Part shown: piece after piece, positions 1 to 8,770 of the stretch
How the letters are laid out: each line of letters begins with the position of its first letter
How positions within the stretch are numbered: the first letter of the stretch is position 1
From: Variovorax sp. 770b2
Lineage (GTDB): Bacteria; Pseudomonadota; Gammaproteobacteria; Burkholderiales; Burkholderiaceae_C
Length of the DNA stretch: 64,000 nt
NCBI RefSeq assembly: GCF_900115685.1
Contig: NZ_FOXJ01000001.1
Coordinates: 2,203,796-2,267,795 of the forward strand
Direction: 5' to 3'
Notes under the pieces: model-generated
What the model saw: only the letters and a program-made list of their open reading frames with translations
What the model was told of the DNA's origin: nothing
Database searches by the model: none
Translations under genes and position numbers: made by a program

Positions 1-37
1 AATGACCGAATCCTGCAATCGAAAAAGGAACCACTAG

Positions 38-826
38 ATGACGAACCCTGGCGTACTCCAGATCCCCTCCATGAAAGACAGGTGCTCGGCCGCCGAATGG
101 CAGGCCCGCATCGACCTGGCCGCCTGCTACCGGCTGGTCGACCTGTACGGCATGTCGGACATGATGGCCAACCACATCTCCTCGCACGTGCCCGGCGAAC
201 ACGGCGCGTTCCTCATCAACCCCTACGGGATGATGTACGAGGAGATCACCGCCTCCAGCCTCATCAAGGTCGACCAGGCGGGCAACATCCTCTCCTCGCC
301 CGACTTCGGCGACCTGAACTACGGCATCAACAAGGCCGGCTACGTGATCCACAGCGCGGTGCATGCCGCGCGGCCCGACGTGGCCTGCGTGATCCACACG
401 CACAGCTGGGCGTCGATGGCGGTGTCCTCGCTCGAATGCGGCCTCTTGCCGCTCACGCAGACGGCCATGCGCTTCCTGAAGATCGGCTATCACGAGTACC
501 AGGGCGTGGTGCTGAACACCGAGGAGCAGGCCTCGCTGCTCGCCGACCTCGGCCAGAGCGAGGCCGTGATCTTCCGCAACCACGGCGCGCTCGTGGTGGG
601 CCGCAGCGTGGGCGAAGCCTTCAACTGGATGCACCGGCTGGAACTGGCGTGCCGCGCGCAGATCGGCGCGATGTCGTGCAACACGCCGCTCAAGGCCGTG
701 CCGCAAGAGGTGCTCGAAGAAACCTGGAACAACTACCAACCCGGCACCCGCCGCCCCTACGGCCTCATGGAGTGGCCCGCGCTGCTGCGCAAGCTCGACC
801 GCATGGACCCGGGCTTTCGCGACTGA
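38..826 (+). CDS. class II aldolase/adducin family protein
   Basis: A 262-residue cytoplasmic protein of the class II aldolase/adducin fold, which includes L-fuculose-phosphate aldolases and related metal-dependent lyases or decarboxylases. The zinc-site pattern is visible: HTHSWAS near residue 123 gives two histidines and NHGALVVG near residue 181 gives a third. The start is supported by an AGGAA Shine-Dalgarno seven bases upstream. It is the first gene of a run of six same-strand genes with Bug-type receptors, an amidohydrolase and a hydroxyacid dehydrogenase, so it probably acts on a hydroxy or oxo acid imported by that operon. The unphosphorylated substrate implied by this context is inference; the exact reaction cannot be read from sequence. 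Confidence 0.88.
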   Translation: MTNPGVLQIPSMKDRCSAAEWQARIDLAACYRLVDLYGMSDMMANHISSHVPGEHGAFLINPYGMMYEEITASSLIKVDQAGNILSSPDFGDLNYGINKAGYVIHSAVHAARPDVACVIHTHSWASMAVSSLECGLLPLTQTAMRFLKIGYHEYQGVVLNTEEQASLLADLGQSEAVIFRNHGALVVGRSVGEAFNWMHRLELACRAQIGAMSCNTPLKAVPQEVLEETWNNYQPGTRRPYGLMEWPALLRKLDRMDPGFRD

Positions 827-862
827 CACGCACGCACCGAAGAACAGCAGAGACAACGCCCC

Positions 863-1828
863 ATGAAGAGAAGATTCCTCCCCGCCGCGCTCGCGGCGCT
901 CGCAGCAGCGCTTGCATTGCCCGCGCTCGCACAGAAATTCCCACAGAAGCCGGTCACGCTCGTCGTGCCGTTCGCGCCCGGCGGCAACCTGGACGTCGTC
1001 GCGCGCACGCTGGCGCCGGCGATGGGCAAGATCCTCGGCCAATCGGTGATCGTGGACAACCGCGCGGGCGCAGGCGGTGCCATCGGCGCGTCCTACGTGG
1101 CCCGTGCGCAGCCCGACGGCTACACGCTGCTGGTCAGCACGCCGAACGCGCTCGTCGTGCTGCCGCTGATGACGAAGACGACCTACGCGCTCGACAACTT
1201 CGCCCCCATCGGCCTCGCAGCCACCACGCCGCTGGTGATCGCGGTGCGCGGCCAGGGCCCCTACAAGGACATCGATGCCGTGCTCTCGGCCGCGCGCAGC
1301 AAGCCGGGCCAGGTCACGGCCGGGCATGCGGGCCCCGGTACCACCAACCACATCGCGCTGCTGCAACTGGAGCAGGCCGGCCAGCTGACGCTCAACACCG
1401 TGCCGTACAAGGGCTCGGCCCCGGCGCTCACGGATCTCCTGGGCGGGCAGATCGATCTCGTGGTGGACCAGCTCACGAGCTCGGCCGCGCACATCCAGTC
1501 GGGCATGCTGCGCGCGGTGGCCGTGATGTCGAAGGACCGCGACCCCGCATTGCCCAACGTGCCCACGCTGCGCGAAGCCGGCCTGAAGGATTTCGACGCG
1601 ACCACCGCGACCGGCCTGCTCGCGCCCGCCGGCACGCCGCCCGACGTGATCGCGACGATCAATGCCGCGCTGCGCAAGGCGCTGGCCGATGAGAACGTGA
1701 AGCGCCACCTCGTCTCCGTCGGCAGCCCCGGCAAGGCCTCGTCGCCCGACGAATGGCTCGCGACGCTGAAGAAGGAAGACGCGAGTGCCCGGTTGCTCGC
1801 CAAGAGCGGCAAGCTCAAGGTCGATTGA
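863..1828 (+). CDS. Bug-family tripartite tricarboxylate transporter receptor (TctC-like)
   Basis: A 321-residue periplasmic solute-binding protein. It has a Sec signal peptide (KRR, an Ala/Leu-rich core and a likely cut after ALAQ near residue 23), followed by the Bug signature: KPVTLVVPFAPGGNLDVVAR, the VIVDNRAGAGG segment and the P-DGYTLL motif. Bug receptors bind carboxylates or aromatic acids and are very abundant in Comamonadaceae and Bordetella, often without a neighbouring TctAB permease, as here. It lies 36 bases after the aldolase gene and 15 bases before the amidohydrolase gene, so it is probably co-transcribed and delivers or senses their substrate. Confidence 0.92.
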   Translation: MKRRFLPAALAALAAALALPALAQKFPQKPVTLVVPFAPGGNLDVVARTLAPAMGKILGQSVIVDNRAGAGGAIGASYVARAQPDGYTLLVSTPNALVVLPLMTKTTYALDNFAPIGLAATTPLVIAVRGQGPYKDIDAVLSAARSKPGQVTAGHAGPGTTNHIALLQLEQAGQLTLNTVPYKGSAPALTDLLGGQIDLVVDQLTSSAAHIQSGMLRAVAVMSKDRDPALPNVPTLREAGLKDFDATTATGLLAPAGTPPDVIATINAALRKALADENVKRHLVSVGSPGKASSPDEWLATLKKEDASARLLAKSGKLKVD

Positions 1829-1843
1829 GGAGACGCACGCACC

Positions 1844-2743
1844 ATGACCCGCCCCTGCCTGCCTCCCCGCGACGCTTTCACGCCCGTGTCTTTCGCGCTG
1901 CCACCCGGCGCCTGCGACAGCCACGCCCATGTCTTCGGTCCCTACGACCGCTTTCCGCTGGCTGACGACCGCAGCTACACGCCTGGTGAATATCCCGGCG
2001 CGGCCTTCATCGCGCACCTCGACCGGCTGGGCCTCTCGCGCGGCGTGCTGGTGACCGGCAGCGCGAGCGGCACCGACAACGGCGCCGTGCTCGCCGCGCT
2101 CGCGCAGTACCCCGACCACCTGCGGGGCATTGCCGTGCCGCAAGCCGACACCACCGATGCGGAGCTCGACCGTTGGCACGCGGCCGGCATCCGCGGCGTG
2201 CGCTTCAACCTCTTCCAGCGCGACGGCCATGCGGTGTACCGCAACGGCGTAGGCATCGAGGTGCTCGAAGCGCTGGCGCCGCGTCTTGCGGAGCGCGGCT
2301 GGCACGCGCAGATCTGGGTTCATGCGCCCGACCTCGTCGAGCTGGCGCCGCGCCTGCTGCGCACCGGCGTGCCGCTGGTCATCGACCACATGGGCCGCAT
2401 GGCCGCATCGCGCGGCATCGACGATGCGGGCTTTCGCACGCTGTGCCGCCTCGTCGCAGAAGGCAAGGCGTGGACCAAGATCTCGGGCGCCGACCGCAAC
2501 ACGGGCGTGGGCCCGCCGTACGCCGACATCGACCCCTTCGCCGCCGCGCTGCTTGAGGCCAATGCCGAACGCGTGGTGTGGGGCACCGACTGGCCGCACA
2601 TCAACTACTTCGAAGCGCAGCAGGTGCCGGACGACGGCGCCCTGGTGAACCTGCTGGCGCGCTGGCTGCCCGACGAAGTGCAGCGCAGGCGCGTGCTGGT
2701 GGACAACCCGGCGGCGCTGTACGACTTTCCCCCACCCCCGTAA
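1844..2743 (+). CDS. amidohydrolase-superfamily metal hydrolase (LigI-like)
   Basis: A 299-residue TIM-barrel hydrolase of the amidohydrolase_2 group. The N-terminal metal motif reads CDSHAHVFGP near residue 23, and the C-terminal GTDWPH near residue 247 carries the catalytic Asp. The central part has VIDHMGR and TKISGADR motifs. The closest characterised family is 2-pyrone-4,6-dicarboxylate lactonase (LigI), which opens a lactone during aromatic degradation; related members hydrolyse other lactones. The gene sits between two Bug receptor genes in the same operon. The family call is secure. Lactone hydrolysis is likely, but the substrate is not known. Confidence 0.87.
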   Translation: MTRPCLPPRDAFTPVSFALPPGACDSHAHVFGPYDRFPLADDRSYTPGEYPGAAFIAHLDRLGLSRGVLVTGSASGTDNGAVLAALAQYPDHLRGIAVPQADTTDAELDRWHAAGIRGVRFNLFQRDGHAVYRNGVGIEVLEALAPRLAERGWHAQIWVHAPDLVELAPRLLRTGVPLVIDHMGRMAASRGIDDAGFRTLCRLVAEGKAWTKISGADRNTGVGPPYADIDPFAAALLEANAERVVWGTDWPHINYFEAQQVPDDGALVNLLARWLPDEVQRRRVLVDNPAALYDFPPPP

Positions 2744-2784
2744 GTGACAAGCGACAGAGACGACAGAACCCAAGGATCAGAAAA

Positions 2785-3795
2785 ATGAAACGAGACACGC
2801 CTTCCTCCTCTTCCTCCTTCCTCCTGCAAAAGCTCATGGGCACGGCCACCGCCGTGCTGCTGGCCGCGGGCCTGGGCGCCGCGCCGCGTGCGGATGCCCA
2901 GTCCGCGTATCCCAACAAACCCGTGCGCGTGGTCGTCGCCTTCACCGCGGGCGGCACCACCGACATCCTCGCGCGCGCCGTCACGCAGCAGATGTCCGAG
3001 AAGCTCGGCCAGCCCTTCGTCATCGACAACAAGCCCGGCGGCGGCGGCAACATCGGCACCGAGTTCGTGGTGCGCGCGCCGGCCGATGGCTACACGCTCA
3101 TCGTCAATTCGGTGGGCCCGATGGCGGTCAACCAGACGCTCTACAAGAACATGACCTACGACCCGCTCGCCGACCTCGTGCCGGTGGTGCAGATCGCCGA
3201 CGTGCCCAACGTGCTGGTCGTGAACCCCGAGGTGCCCGCCAAGACGATGGAGGAGTTCATCGCCTACGCCAAGGCCAACCCCAACAAGCTGAACTACGGC
3301 TCGACCGGCATCGGCACCTCCTCGCACCTGTCCAGCTACATGCTCAGCAAGCGCATCGGCGCGGACACGCTGCACGTGCCCTACAAGGGCGCCAATGCGC
3401 TGACCGACCTGCTCGCGGGGCGCATCCAGTTCATGTTCGCGACCATTCCCTCGGTGATCCCGCACATCCGCGCGGGCAAGCTGCGCGCCATCGCGGTGAG
3501 CAGCCTGAAGCGCTCGCGTTCGCTGCCCGATGTGCCGACGGTGGCCGAGAAGGGCTTCGCCGGTTTCTCGGCGGGCTCGTGGTTCGGTTTCTTCGCGCCC
3601 AAGGGCACGCCGGCACCGGTGATCGCGCTGCTCAACAAATCGGTGAACGACGCGCTGCCATCGCTGGAAGCGCAGATGATCCGCGAGGGCGCGGACCCGG
3701 TCGGCGGCACGCCCGAGCAGTTCGGCAAGTTCACGCGGCAGGAGTACGACAAATGGAAAGTGATCGTGCGCGATTCGGGCGCGACGGCCGAATGA
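2785..3795 (+). CDS. Bug-family tripartite tricarboxylate transporter receptor (TctC-like)
   Basis: A 336-residue periplasmic receptor. The reading frame is open further upstream, but the ATG at 2785 begins a normal export signal (MKRDTP, a serine run, a hydrophobic core and a cut near ADAQS), and the upstream frame overlaps the amidohydrolase gene, so 2785 is chosen. Bug motifs are KPVRVVVAFTAGGTTDILAR, FVIDNKPGGGGNIG and PADGYTLI. Its stop overlaps the ATG of the next gene (ATGA), which indicates translational coupling. It is the second of three receptors in this operon. Their N-terminal ligand loops differ, so they may recognise different acids. Confidence 0.92.
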   Translation: MKRDTPSSSSSFLLQKLMGTATAVLLAAGLGAAPRADAQSAYPNKPVRVVVAFTAGGTTDILARAVTQQMSEKLGQPFVIDNKPGGGGNIGTEFVVRAPADGYTLIVNSVGPMAVNQTLYKNMTYDPLADLVPVVQIADVPNVLVVNPEVPAKTMEEFIAYAKANPNKLNYGSTGIGTSSHLSSYMLSKRIGADTLHVPYKGANALTDLLAGRIQFMFATIPSVIPHIRAGKLRAIAVSSLKRSRSLPDVPTVAEKGFAGFSAGSWFGFFAPKGTPAPVIALLNKSVNDALPSLEAQMIREGADPVGGTPEQFGKFTRQEYDKWKVIVRDSGATAE

Positions 3796-4751
3796 GTTCA
3801 CCGCTGCGCATCCTGATGACGCCCGCGGCCGCGCGGCAGGCCGGCGCGGGCTTGGCCGAAGCGCTCGGCGGCCGCGCGCACGTGGTGGTGAACCCCGGGG
3901 ACGATGCGGACGTCGCCTTCGTCTCGCGCGACGTCACCGGCCTCTCGACCAAGCACCAGGTGCTGCCCCACACGCAGCAGTTTCACGATGCCCTGCGCAA
4001 CGCGCCATCGCTGCGCTGGGTGCATGCGCATTCGTCGGGCGCCGACCGGCCCGTGTACGGCGAGCTGCGCGCACGCGGGGTGGAGGTGACGACCTCATCG
4101 GGCGCCAACGCAGGCGTGGTCGTGCAGACCGCGCTCGCCGGCGTGCTGATGCTGGCGCGCAGCTTTCCGCAACTGCTCGCGGCGCAGCGCGAGAAGACCT
4201 GGGCGCCGCTCGTGGGCAGCGGCCTGCCGCGCGACCCGGCGGGGCAGACGGCGGTGATCGTCGGCTGGGGGCCGATCGGGCAAGGCCTCGGCACGCTGCT
4301 TTCTGCGTTAGGCCTGCGCGTGATCGCCGTGCGCAGCAGCGCGGGCGCCGACAGCGTGCGCTTCGAGGACATCCACACCGTGCTGCCGCGCGCCGACTGG
4401 CTGTTGCTCGCCTGCCCTTTGACCGACCGCACGCGGGGCCTTGTCGATGCGGCCGCGCTCGCGTTGCTGCCGCCCGGTGCGCGGCTCGTGAACGTCTCGC
4501 GCGGCGAGGTCGTCGACGAGCCCGCATTGATCGATGCACTGCGCCGCGGCGCGCTCTCGGGCGCCTACCTGGACGTGTTCGCGCACGAGCCCTTGCCGCC
4601 CGATTCGCCGCTGTGGGACATGCCCCACGTGATCGTCACGCCCCACACCGCCGGCCACTCGGACGGCAACGAGGCGCGCGTCGCCGCGCTCTTCCTGGAC
4701 AACCTGAAACGCTGGAACGAAGGCCAGCCGCTGCTGAACCGCGTGGCCTGA
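3792..4751 (+). CDS. D-2-hydroxyacid dehydrogenase (NAD(P)-dependent)
   Basis: A 319-residue cytoplasmic oxidoreductase that interconverts D-2-hydroxy acids and 2-oxo acids. The Rossmann motif GWGPIGQGLG lies near residue 156, the substrate-binding/catalytic Arg is in NVSRGEV near residue 236, and the catalytic His is in TPHTAGHS near residue 283. The start at 3792 overlaps the preceding Bug gene's stop by four bases. It probably handles a hydroxy or oxo acid made by the aldolase or lactonase of the operon; this role is inferred from context. Other members of the family are glyoxylate/hydroxypyruvate reductases, which cannot be excluded. Confidence 0.88.
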   Translation: MSSPLRILMTPAAARQAGAGLAEALGGRAHVVVNPGDDADVAFVSRDVTGLSTKHQVLPHTQQFHDALRNAPSLRWVHAHSSGADRPVYGELRARGVEVTTSSGANAGVVVQTALAGVLMLARSFPQLLAAQREKTWAPLVGSGLPRDPAGQTAVIVGWGPIGQGLGTLLSALGLRVIAVRSSAGADSVRFEDIHTVLPRADWLLLACPLTDRTRGLVDAAALALLPPGARLVNVSRGEVVDEPALIDALRRGALSGAYLDVFAHEPLPPDSPLWDMPHVIVTPHTAGHSDGNEARVAALFLDNLKRWNEGQPLLNRVA

Positions 4752-4792
4752 CGCCATCTCCTTTCAAACAACAACACCAAGACCTCACGACC

Positions 4793-5761
4793 ATGAACCG
4801 AAAGAATTTCCTCCGCACCGCCATCGCCACGCTGATGCTCGCGGCCGGCGCAGCCTCCGCCGCCGACTGGCCCACCAAACCCATCACCCTCGTCGTCCCC
4901 TTCGTGGCGGGCGGCACCACCGACATCGTCGCGCGCACCATCGGCCAGAAGCTCTCCGAATCGCTCAAGCAGCCGGTGATCATCGACAACCGCGGCGGTG
5001 CGGGCGGCACCGTGGGCGCGACCATCGCCTCGAAGGCGCCGGCCGACGGCTACACGCTGTTCCTGGCCACCATCGCGCATTCGATCGCGCCGGGCCTCTA
5101 CAAGAAGCTGGCCTACGACTTCCAGCGCGACTTCGATCCGGTGGCGCTCGTGGCCTCCACGCCCAACGTGTTGATCGTCAACGAGAAGGTGCCCGCCAAG
5201 ACGGTGGCAGAGCTCGTGGCGTACATCAAGGCCAACCCGGGCAAGGTCAACTTCGGCTCGGCCGGCAACGGCAGCACCGAGCACATCTCGGGCGAGCTGT
5301 TCCGCTCGATGACCAAGACCGACATCGTGCACGTGCCTTACAAGGGCGGCGCGCCGATGATGGCCGACCTCATGGGCGGGCAGATCCAGATGGCCATCGA
5401 GACCAGCCCCTCGGCCTCGCCGCACGTCAGGGCCGGCAAGGTGCATGCGCTGGCCGTGACGACGAAGACGCGCTCGCCCGCCTACCCCGGCGTGCCCACG
5501 CTGGACGAGGCGGGCCTGAAGGGCTACGACATGACGACGTGGTTCGCGCTCATGGCCCCGCACGGCACGCCGCCCGAGATCGTGCAGCGCCTGAACACCG
5601 AACTCGCCCGCGCGGTGCAGCAGCCCGACGTGGTCAAGCGCTTCGAGGAGCAGGGCGTGACGGCCGGCAACATGAAGCCCGCGGAGCTGGCGACCTTCAT
5701 CGGCACGGAGACCACCAAGTGGGTGAAGGTGGCGAAAGAAGCCGGCGCAACGGCGGAGTAA
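4793..5761 (+). CDS. Bug-family tripartite tricarboxylate transporter receptor (TctC-like)
   Basis: A 322-residue periplasmic receptor starting MNRKNF with a Sec signal cut near ASAADW. The Bug signature is complete: KPITLVVPFVAGGTTDIVAR, VIIDNRGGAGGTVGAT and PADGYTLF. It is the last gene of the operon that starts at 38, 41 bases after the dehydrogenase gene. The longer upstream frame overlaps the dehydrogenase gene and is not used. No TctA or TctB permease gene is in the window, so any partner permease lies elsewhere. Confidence 0.92.
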   Translation: MNRKNFLRTAIATLMLAAGAASAADWPTKPITLVVPFVAGGTTDIVARTIGQKLSESLKQPVIIDNRGGAGGTVGATIASKAPADGYTLFLATIAHSIAPGLYKKLAYDFQRDFDPVALVASTPNVLIVNEKVPAKTVAELVAYIKANPGKVNFGSAGNGSTEHISGELFRSMTKTDIVHVPYKGGAPMMADLMGGQIQMAIETSPSASPHVRAGKVHALAVTTKTRSPAYPGVPTLDEAGLKGYDMTTWFALMAPHGTPPEIVQRLNTELARAVQQPDVVKRFEEQGVTAGNMKPAELATFIGTETTKWVKVAKEAGATAE

Positions 5762-5846
5762 AGGGGCCAAGTCAGACATAGCCCTACGGCGACGACGGAA
5801 ACCCGCTTGCCGGGGGCGAGGCCCGTTGTCTGCAGAATAGGAGGCC

Positions 5847-8126
5847 ATGCACGTTCGAAAAGCGGCGCTCGCCGCCCTCCTCTCCCTCTCCTCCGGTTTC
5901 CTTCCCTCCGCCTTCGCCGCCTCCGCCCCGGGTGATCCCACGCCCGCCGACGTGGCGGATGCGCGCATCGAATCGCTGATCGCGCGCATGACGGTCGAGG
6001 AAAAGGCCGGCCAGCTCAGCCTCTACGGCCCCGCCGACATCAACATCCCCAACAACCCGCAGACCGCCTGGCGCAACGGCCAGCAGGAGACGGCCGACGT
6101 GCGCGCCGGGCGCGTTACCGGCCTTTTCAACAACGCGGGCCTCGAAGGCAAGCTGCGGCTGCAGCAGGTTGCGGTGCGCGAGTCGCGCCTGGGCATTCCG
6201 CTGATCTTCGGCGCCGACGTGATCCACGGCTTTCGCACGATCTTCTCGATGCCGCTGGCCGAGGCCTCCAGCTGGGAGCCGGCGCTGGCCGAGCGCACCA
6301 CGCGCGCGGCGGCGGTCGAGGCCACGGCCGACGGTTTCCGCTGGACCTTCGCGCCGATGGTGGACATCGCGCGCGATGCGCGCTGGGGCCGCGGCCTGGA
6401 AGGCGTGGGCGAAGACCCATTCCTCGCGCGCCAGTTCGCGGCCGCACGGGTGCGCGGCTTCCAGGGCAGCAGCCTCTCGAATGCCGATTCGATGCTCGCC
6501 ACGCCCAAGCACTTCGCGGCCTACGGCGCGGCCGAGGGTGGCCTGGACTACAACGCGAGCGACATCTCCGAGCGCACGCTGCGCGAGGTCTACCTCCCGC
6601 CGTTCCGCGCGGCCATCGACGCGGGCGCGCTCTCGGTCATGAGCGCCTTCAACGAGATCGGCGGCATCCCCTCGACCGCGAACCCGGCGCTGCTGACCGG
6701 CGTGCTGCGCGATGAATGGAAGTTCAAGGGCTTCGTGGTCTCCGATTTCACGGCCGACGAGGAACTCATCGAGCACGGCTACGCCGCCAACAGCCGCGAG
6801 GCCGCCAAGATGGCCTTCATGGCCGGCACCGACATGAGCATGCAGAGCGGGCTCTACATGCGCCACCTGCCCGACCTCGTGGCGTCCGGCGAAGTGCCGA
6901 TGGCGCGGCTGGACGAAGCGGTGCGCCGCGTGCTGCACGTCAAGCAGAAGCTGGGCCTCTTCGACGACCCGTTCCGCGGCCTGGACGGCCCGCCCGCCGC
7001 CCAGCGCACCGAGAACCCCGAGTTCATCGCGCTCGCCCGCGAGGATGCGCGCCGCTCCATCGTCATGCTCAAGAACGAGGCCAAGCTGCTGCCGCTGCCC
7101 AAGGCCGGCACGAAGATCGCGCTGATCGGTCCCTTCTCCGAAGGCACGAAGGACCTGATGGGCTCGTGGAGCCTGTTCCCGGGCCAGTCGGCGCCGGTGG
7201 GCATCGACGAAGGGCTGCGCGCCGCGCTGGGGCCCGATTCCTCCGTGACGATCGCGCGCGGCTCGAACGTCGAGTCGCCGCTGCCCGGCGGCATCGAGGC
7301 CGCGGTGGCCGCCGCGCGCGATGCCGACGTGGTGGTGCTGGCCATCGGCGAGAGCCAGAAGATGTCGGGCGAGTCGCGCTCGCGCAGCGACATCGGCCTG
7401 CCCCCGCCGCAGCAGGACCTGGCCGAGGCCGTGGCCGCCACCGGCAAGCCGGTGGTCGTGCTGCTGAGCAACGGCCGCGCGATGGCGCTCAAGGGCGCGG
7501 TGCGCAATGCGCGCGCGATCCTGGTGACCTGGTTCCTCGGCGTGCAGACGGGCCACGCCATCGCCGACGTGGTGTTCGGCGACTTCAACCCCTCGGGCCG
7601 CCTGCCGGTGAGTTTTCCGCAGACGGCGGGCCAGGTGCCCTACTACTACGCCCACAAGCGCACCGGACGCCCCTCGCCCGAGGGCGCGCCGGGCACGTCG
7701 TTCAAGACGCGCTACGTCGATGCGACGAACGAGGCGCTCTACCCCTTCGGCTTCGGCATCGGCTACGCGCCGGTGCGCTACGACAACGTCGAGCTGAGCC
7801 AGGAGCGCATGACGATGGGCGACACACTGCGCGTGCGCGCCACCGTCACCAACACCGGCATGCGCGAGGCCGAGGAAGTGGTGCAGCTGTACCTGTCCGA
7901 GCGCGCCGCGAGCGTGACGCGGCCGGTGCGCGAGCTCAAGGGCTTCCAGAAGGTGCGCATCGAGCCGGGCGCATCAAAAGTGGTCGAGTTCACGCTCGCC
8001 GCCGCCGACATGGAATTCATCGGCCGCGACATGAAGCCCGTGGTCGAGCCGGGCGAGTTCGACCTGTGGGTGGCGCCTTCGGCCGCGGGCGGCATCCGCA
8101 AGCGCTTCGTGCTCACGCGCGAGTGA
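5847..8126 (+). CDS. bglX: periplasmic beta-glucosidase, glycoside hydrolase family 3
   Basis: A 759-residue exported GH3 enzyme that releases terminal beta-linked glucose from oligosaccharides. It has a signal peptide (cut near AFAASA), the GH3 N-terminal barrel with the KHFAAYGAAEGG segment and the nucleophile Asp in VVSDFTADEE near residue 300, the GH3 C-terminal domain (IALIGPF, VLAIGE) and a fibronectin-III-like C-terminal domain ending in GGIRKRFVLTRE. Length and domain order match BglX. A short 85-base gap separates it from the preceding catabolic operon, and no sugar transporter genes flank it. The symbol is by family resemblance; substrate preference is unproven. Confidence 0.9.
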   Translation: MHVRKAALAALLSLSSGFLPSAFAASAPGDPTPADVADARIESLIARMTVEEKAGQLSLYGPADINIPNNPQTAWRNGQQETADVRAGRVTGLFNNAGLEGKLRLQQVAVRESRLGIPLIFGADVIHGFRTIFSMPLAEASSWEPALAERTTRAAAVEATADGFRWTFAPMVDIARDARWGRGLEGVGEDPFLARQFAAARVRGFQGSSLSNADSMLATPKHFAAYGAAEGGLDYNASDISERTLREVYLPPFRAAIDAGALSVMSAFNEIGGIPSTANPALLTGVLRDEWKFKGFVVSDFTADEELIEHGYAANSREAAKMAFMAGTDMSMQSGLYMRHLPDLVASGEVPMARLDEAVRRVLHVKQKLGLFDDPFRGLDGPPAAQRTENPEFIALAREDARRSIVMLKNEAKLLPLPKAGTKIALIGPFSEGTKDLMGSWSLFPGQSAPVGIDEGLRAALGPDSSVTIARGSNVESPLPGGIEAAVAAARDADVVVLAIGESQKMSGESRSRSDIGLPPPQQDLAEAVAATGKPVVVLLSNGRAMALKGAVRNARAILVTWFLGVQTGHAIADVVFGDFNPSGRLPVSFPQTAGQVPYYYAHKRTGRPSPEGAPGTSFKTRYVDATNEALYPFGFGIGYAPVRYDNVELSQERMTMGDTLRVRATVTNTGMREAEEVVQLYLSERAASVTRPVRELKGFQKVRIEPGASKVVEFTLAAADMEFIGRDMKPVVEPGEFDLWVAPSAAGGIRKRFVLTRE

Positions 8127-8147
8127 GGCGCGAGTGAGCCGCGCGGC

Positions 8148-8522
8148 TTACTGGCTGTTCAGGTTCGCGCCAGCGCTCGCGTGAGCGGTCGATGCCGGCA
8201 GGTTCGCCGATGCCACCGGCGCCTGCACCTGCGATTCGAGGATCTCGGTCGGATGCATCGCGTTGTTGGCGCGCACGGCCTCGGCCTGGACCTGCGCGCG
8301 GTCGGCGCCCGACACCGGCCGCTGCACCTGCGATTCGAGAATCTCGGTCGCGTGCATGCCGGTGTTGGCACGCATGGCGTCCTCGGCCACCGCGTCGCGC
8401 GACTGGGTCGAGTGCGACATCTGCGGATAGTCGGGATCGCCGCGCCCGCCCGCATGCGCGAGCGAGGCCAGCACCAGCGCCGGCACGGCGGCGATGCAAA
8501 GGACTGCGGTACGGACTCTCAT
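8148..8522 (-). CDS. small secreted protein with internal duplication, DUF4148-like
   Basis: A 124-residue protein with a signal peptide (MRVRTAVL..., cut after LAHA). The mature part contains two copies of a block ending in TEILESQVQ.PV, spaced 33 residues apart; the corresponding DNA copies begin near 8223 and 8322, 99 bases apart. Each copy carries a D/R-A-QV-AEA-RANNAMHP-type stretch resembling DUF4148, a family of small exported proteins of unknown function in Burkholderiales. An AGGAGA ribosome-binding site precedes the ATG. A second DUF4148 protein is encoded at 21768-22118. The function is unknown. Confidence 0.72.
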   Translation of the reverse strand: MRVRTAVLCIAAVPALVLASLAHAGGRGDPDYPQMSHSTQSRDAVAEDAMRANTGMHATEILESQVQRPVSGADRAQVQAEAVRANNAMHPTEILESQVQAPVASANLPASTAHASAGANLNSQ

Positions 8523-8598
8523 GGCTGTCTCCTGGAGTGATTGGTTTTTTCACTCTAGGCCGGCCCACTTACGGGCCAGTGAGAAGTTGCTTAGACCC

Positions 8599-8636
8599 GC
8601 GTGAGAAGGCGCCGATGCGCAAGCGCCCTCTCACGC
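8599..8636. repeat. 14-bp-stem hairpin
   Basis: Bases 8599-8612 (GCGTGAGAAGGCGC) pair with 8623-8636 (GCGCCCTCTCACGC) with one mismatch, leaving a 10-base loop. It lies in the 247-base gap between the DUF4148-like gene and the adhesin gene. There is no T-run on either side, so it is not a classical rho-independent terminator. It may act as a mobile-type palindrome or an RNA-stabilising hairpin. Confidence 0.6.
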
Positions 8637-8647
8637 ATCGCCGAGGG

Positions 8648-8770
8648 ACAAGGTGTGAGGAAACCGTCGCGAGCGCCCCGAGCTTGCATCGAGGACCGAA
8701 GCCGTACGCACGTACGGTGAGGACCGCAGATGCGAGATCGGGGCGCGCAGCAGGTTGACGCGCACCTTGT
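8648..8770. repeat. nested inverted-repeat element after the adhesin gene
   Basis: A 123-base block is built as concentric inverted repeats. The ends are ACAAGGTG (8648-8655) and CACCTTGT (8763-8770). Inside them, GCGCCCCGA (from 8673) pairs with TCGGGGCGC (from 8738), and GCATC (8686-8690) with GATGC (8729-8733). At the centre is a perfect CCGTACG-CA-CGTACGG palindrome (8702-8717) flanked by two direct GAGGACCG copies (8691-8698 and 8719-8726). It abuts the adhesin stop codon. It could end transcription of the phospholipase/adhesin unit or be a copy of a dispersed palindromic element. Confidence 0.65.

Noticed and set aside
1..37. Open frame from base 2 that reads 11 codons to a stop at 35-37
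   Set aside because: It is too short to tell whether it is the end of an upstream gene or chance, so no feature is called.
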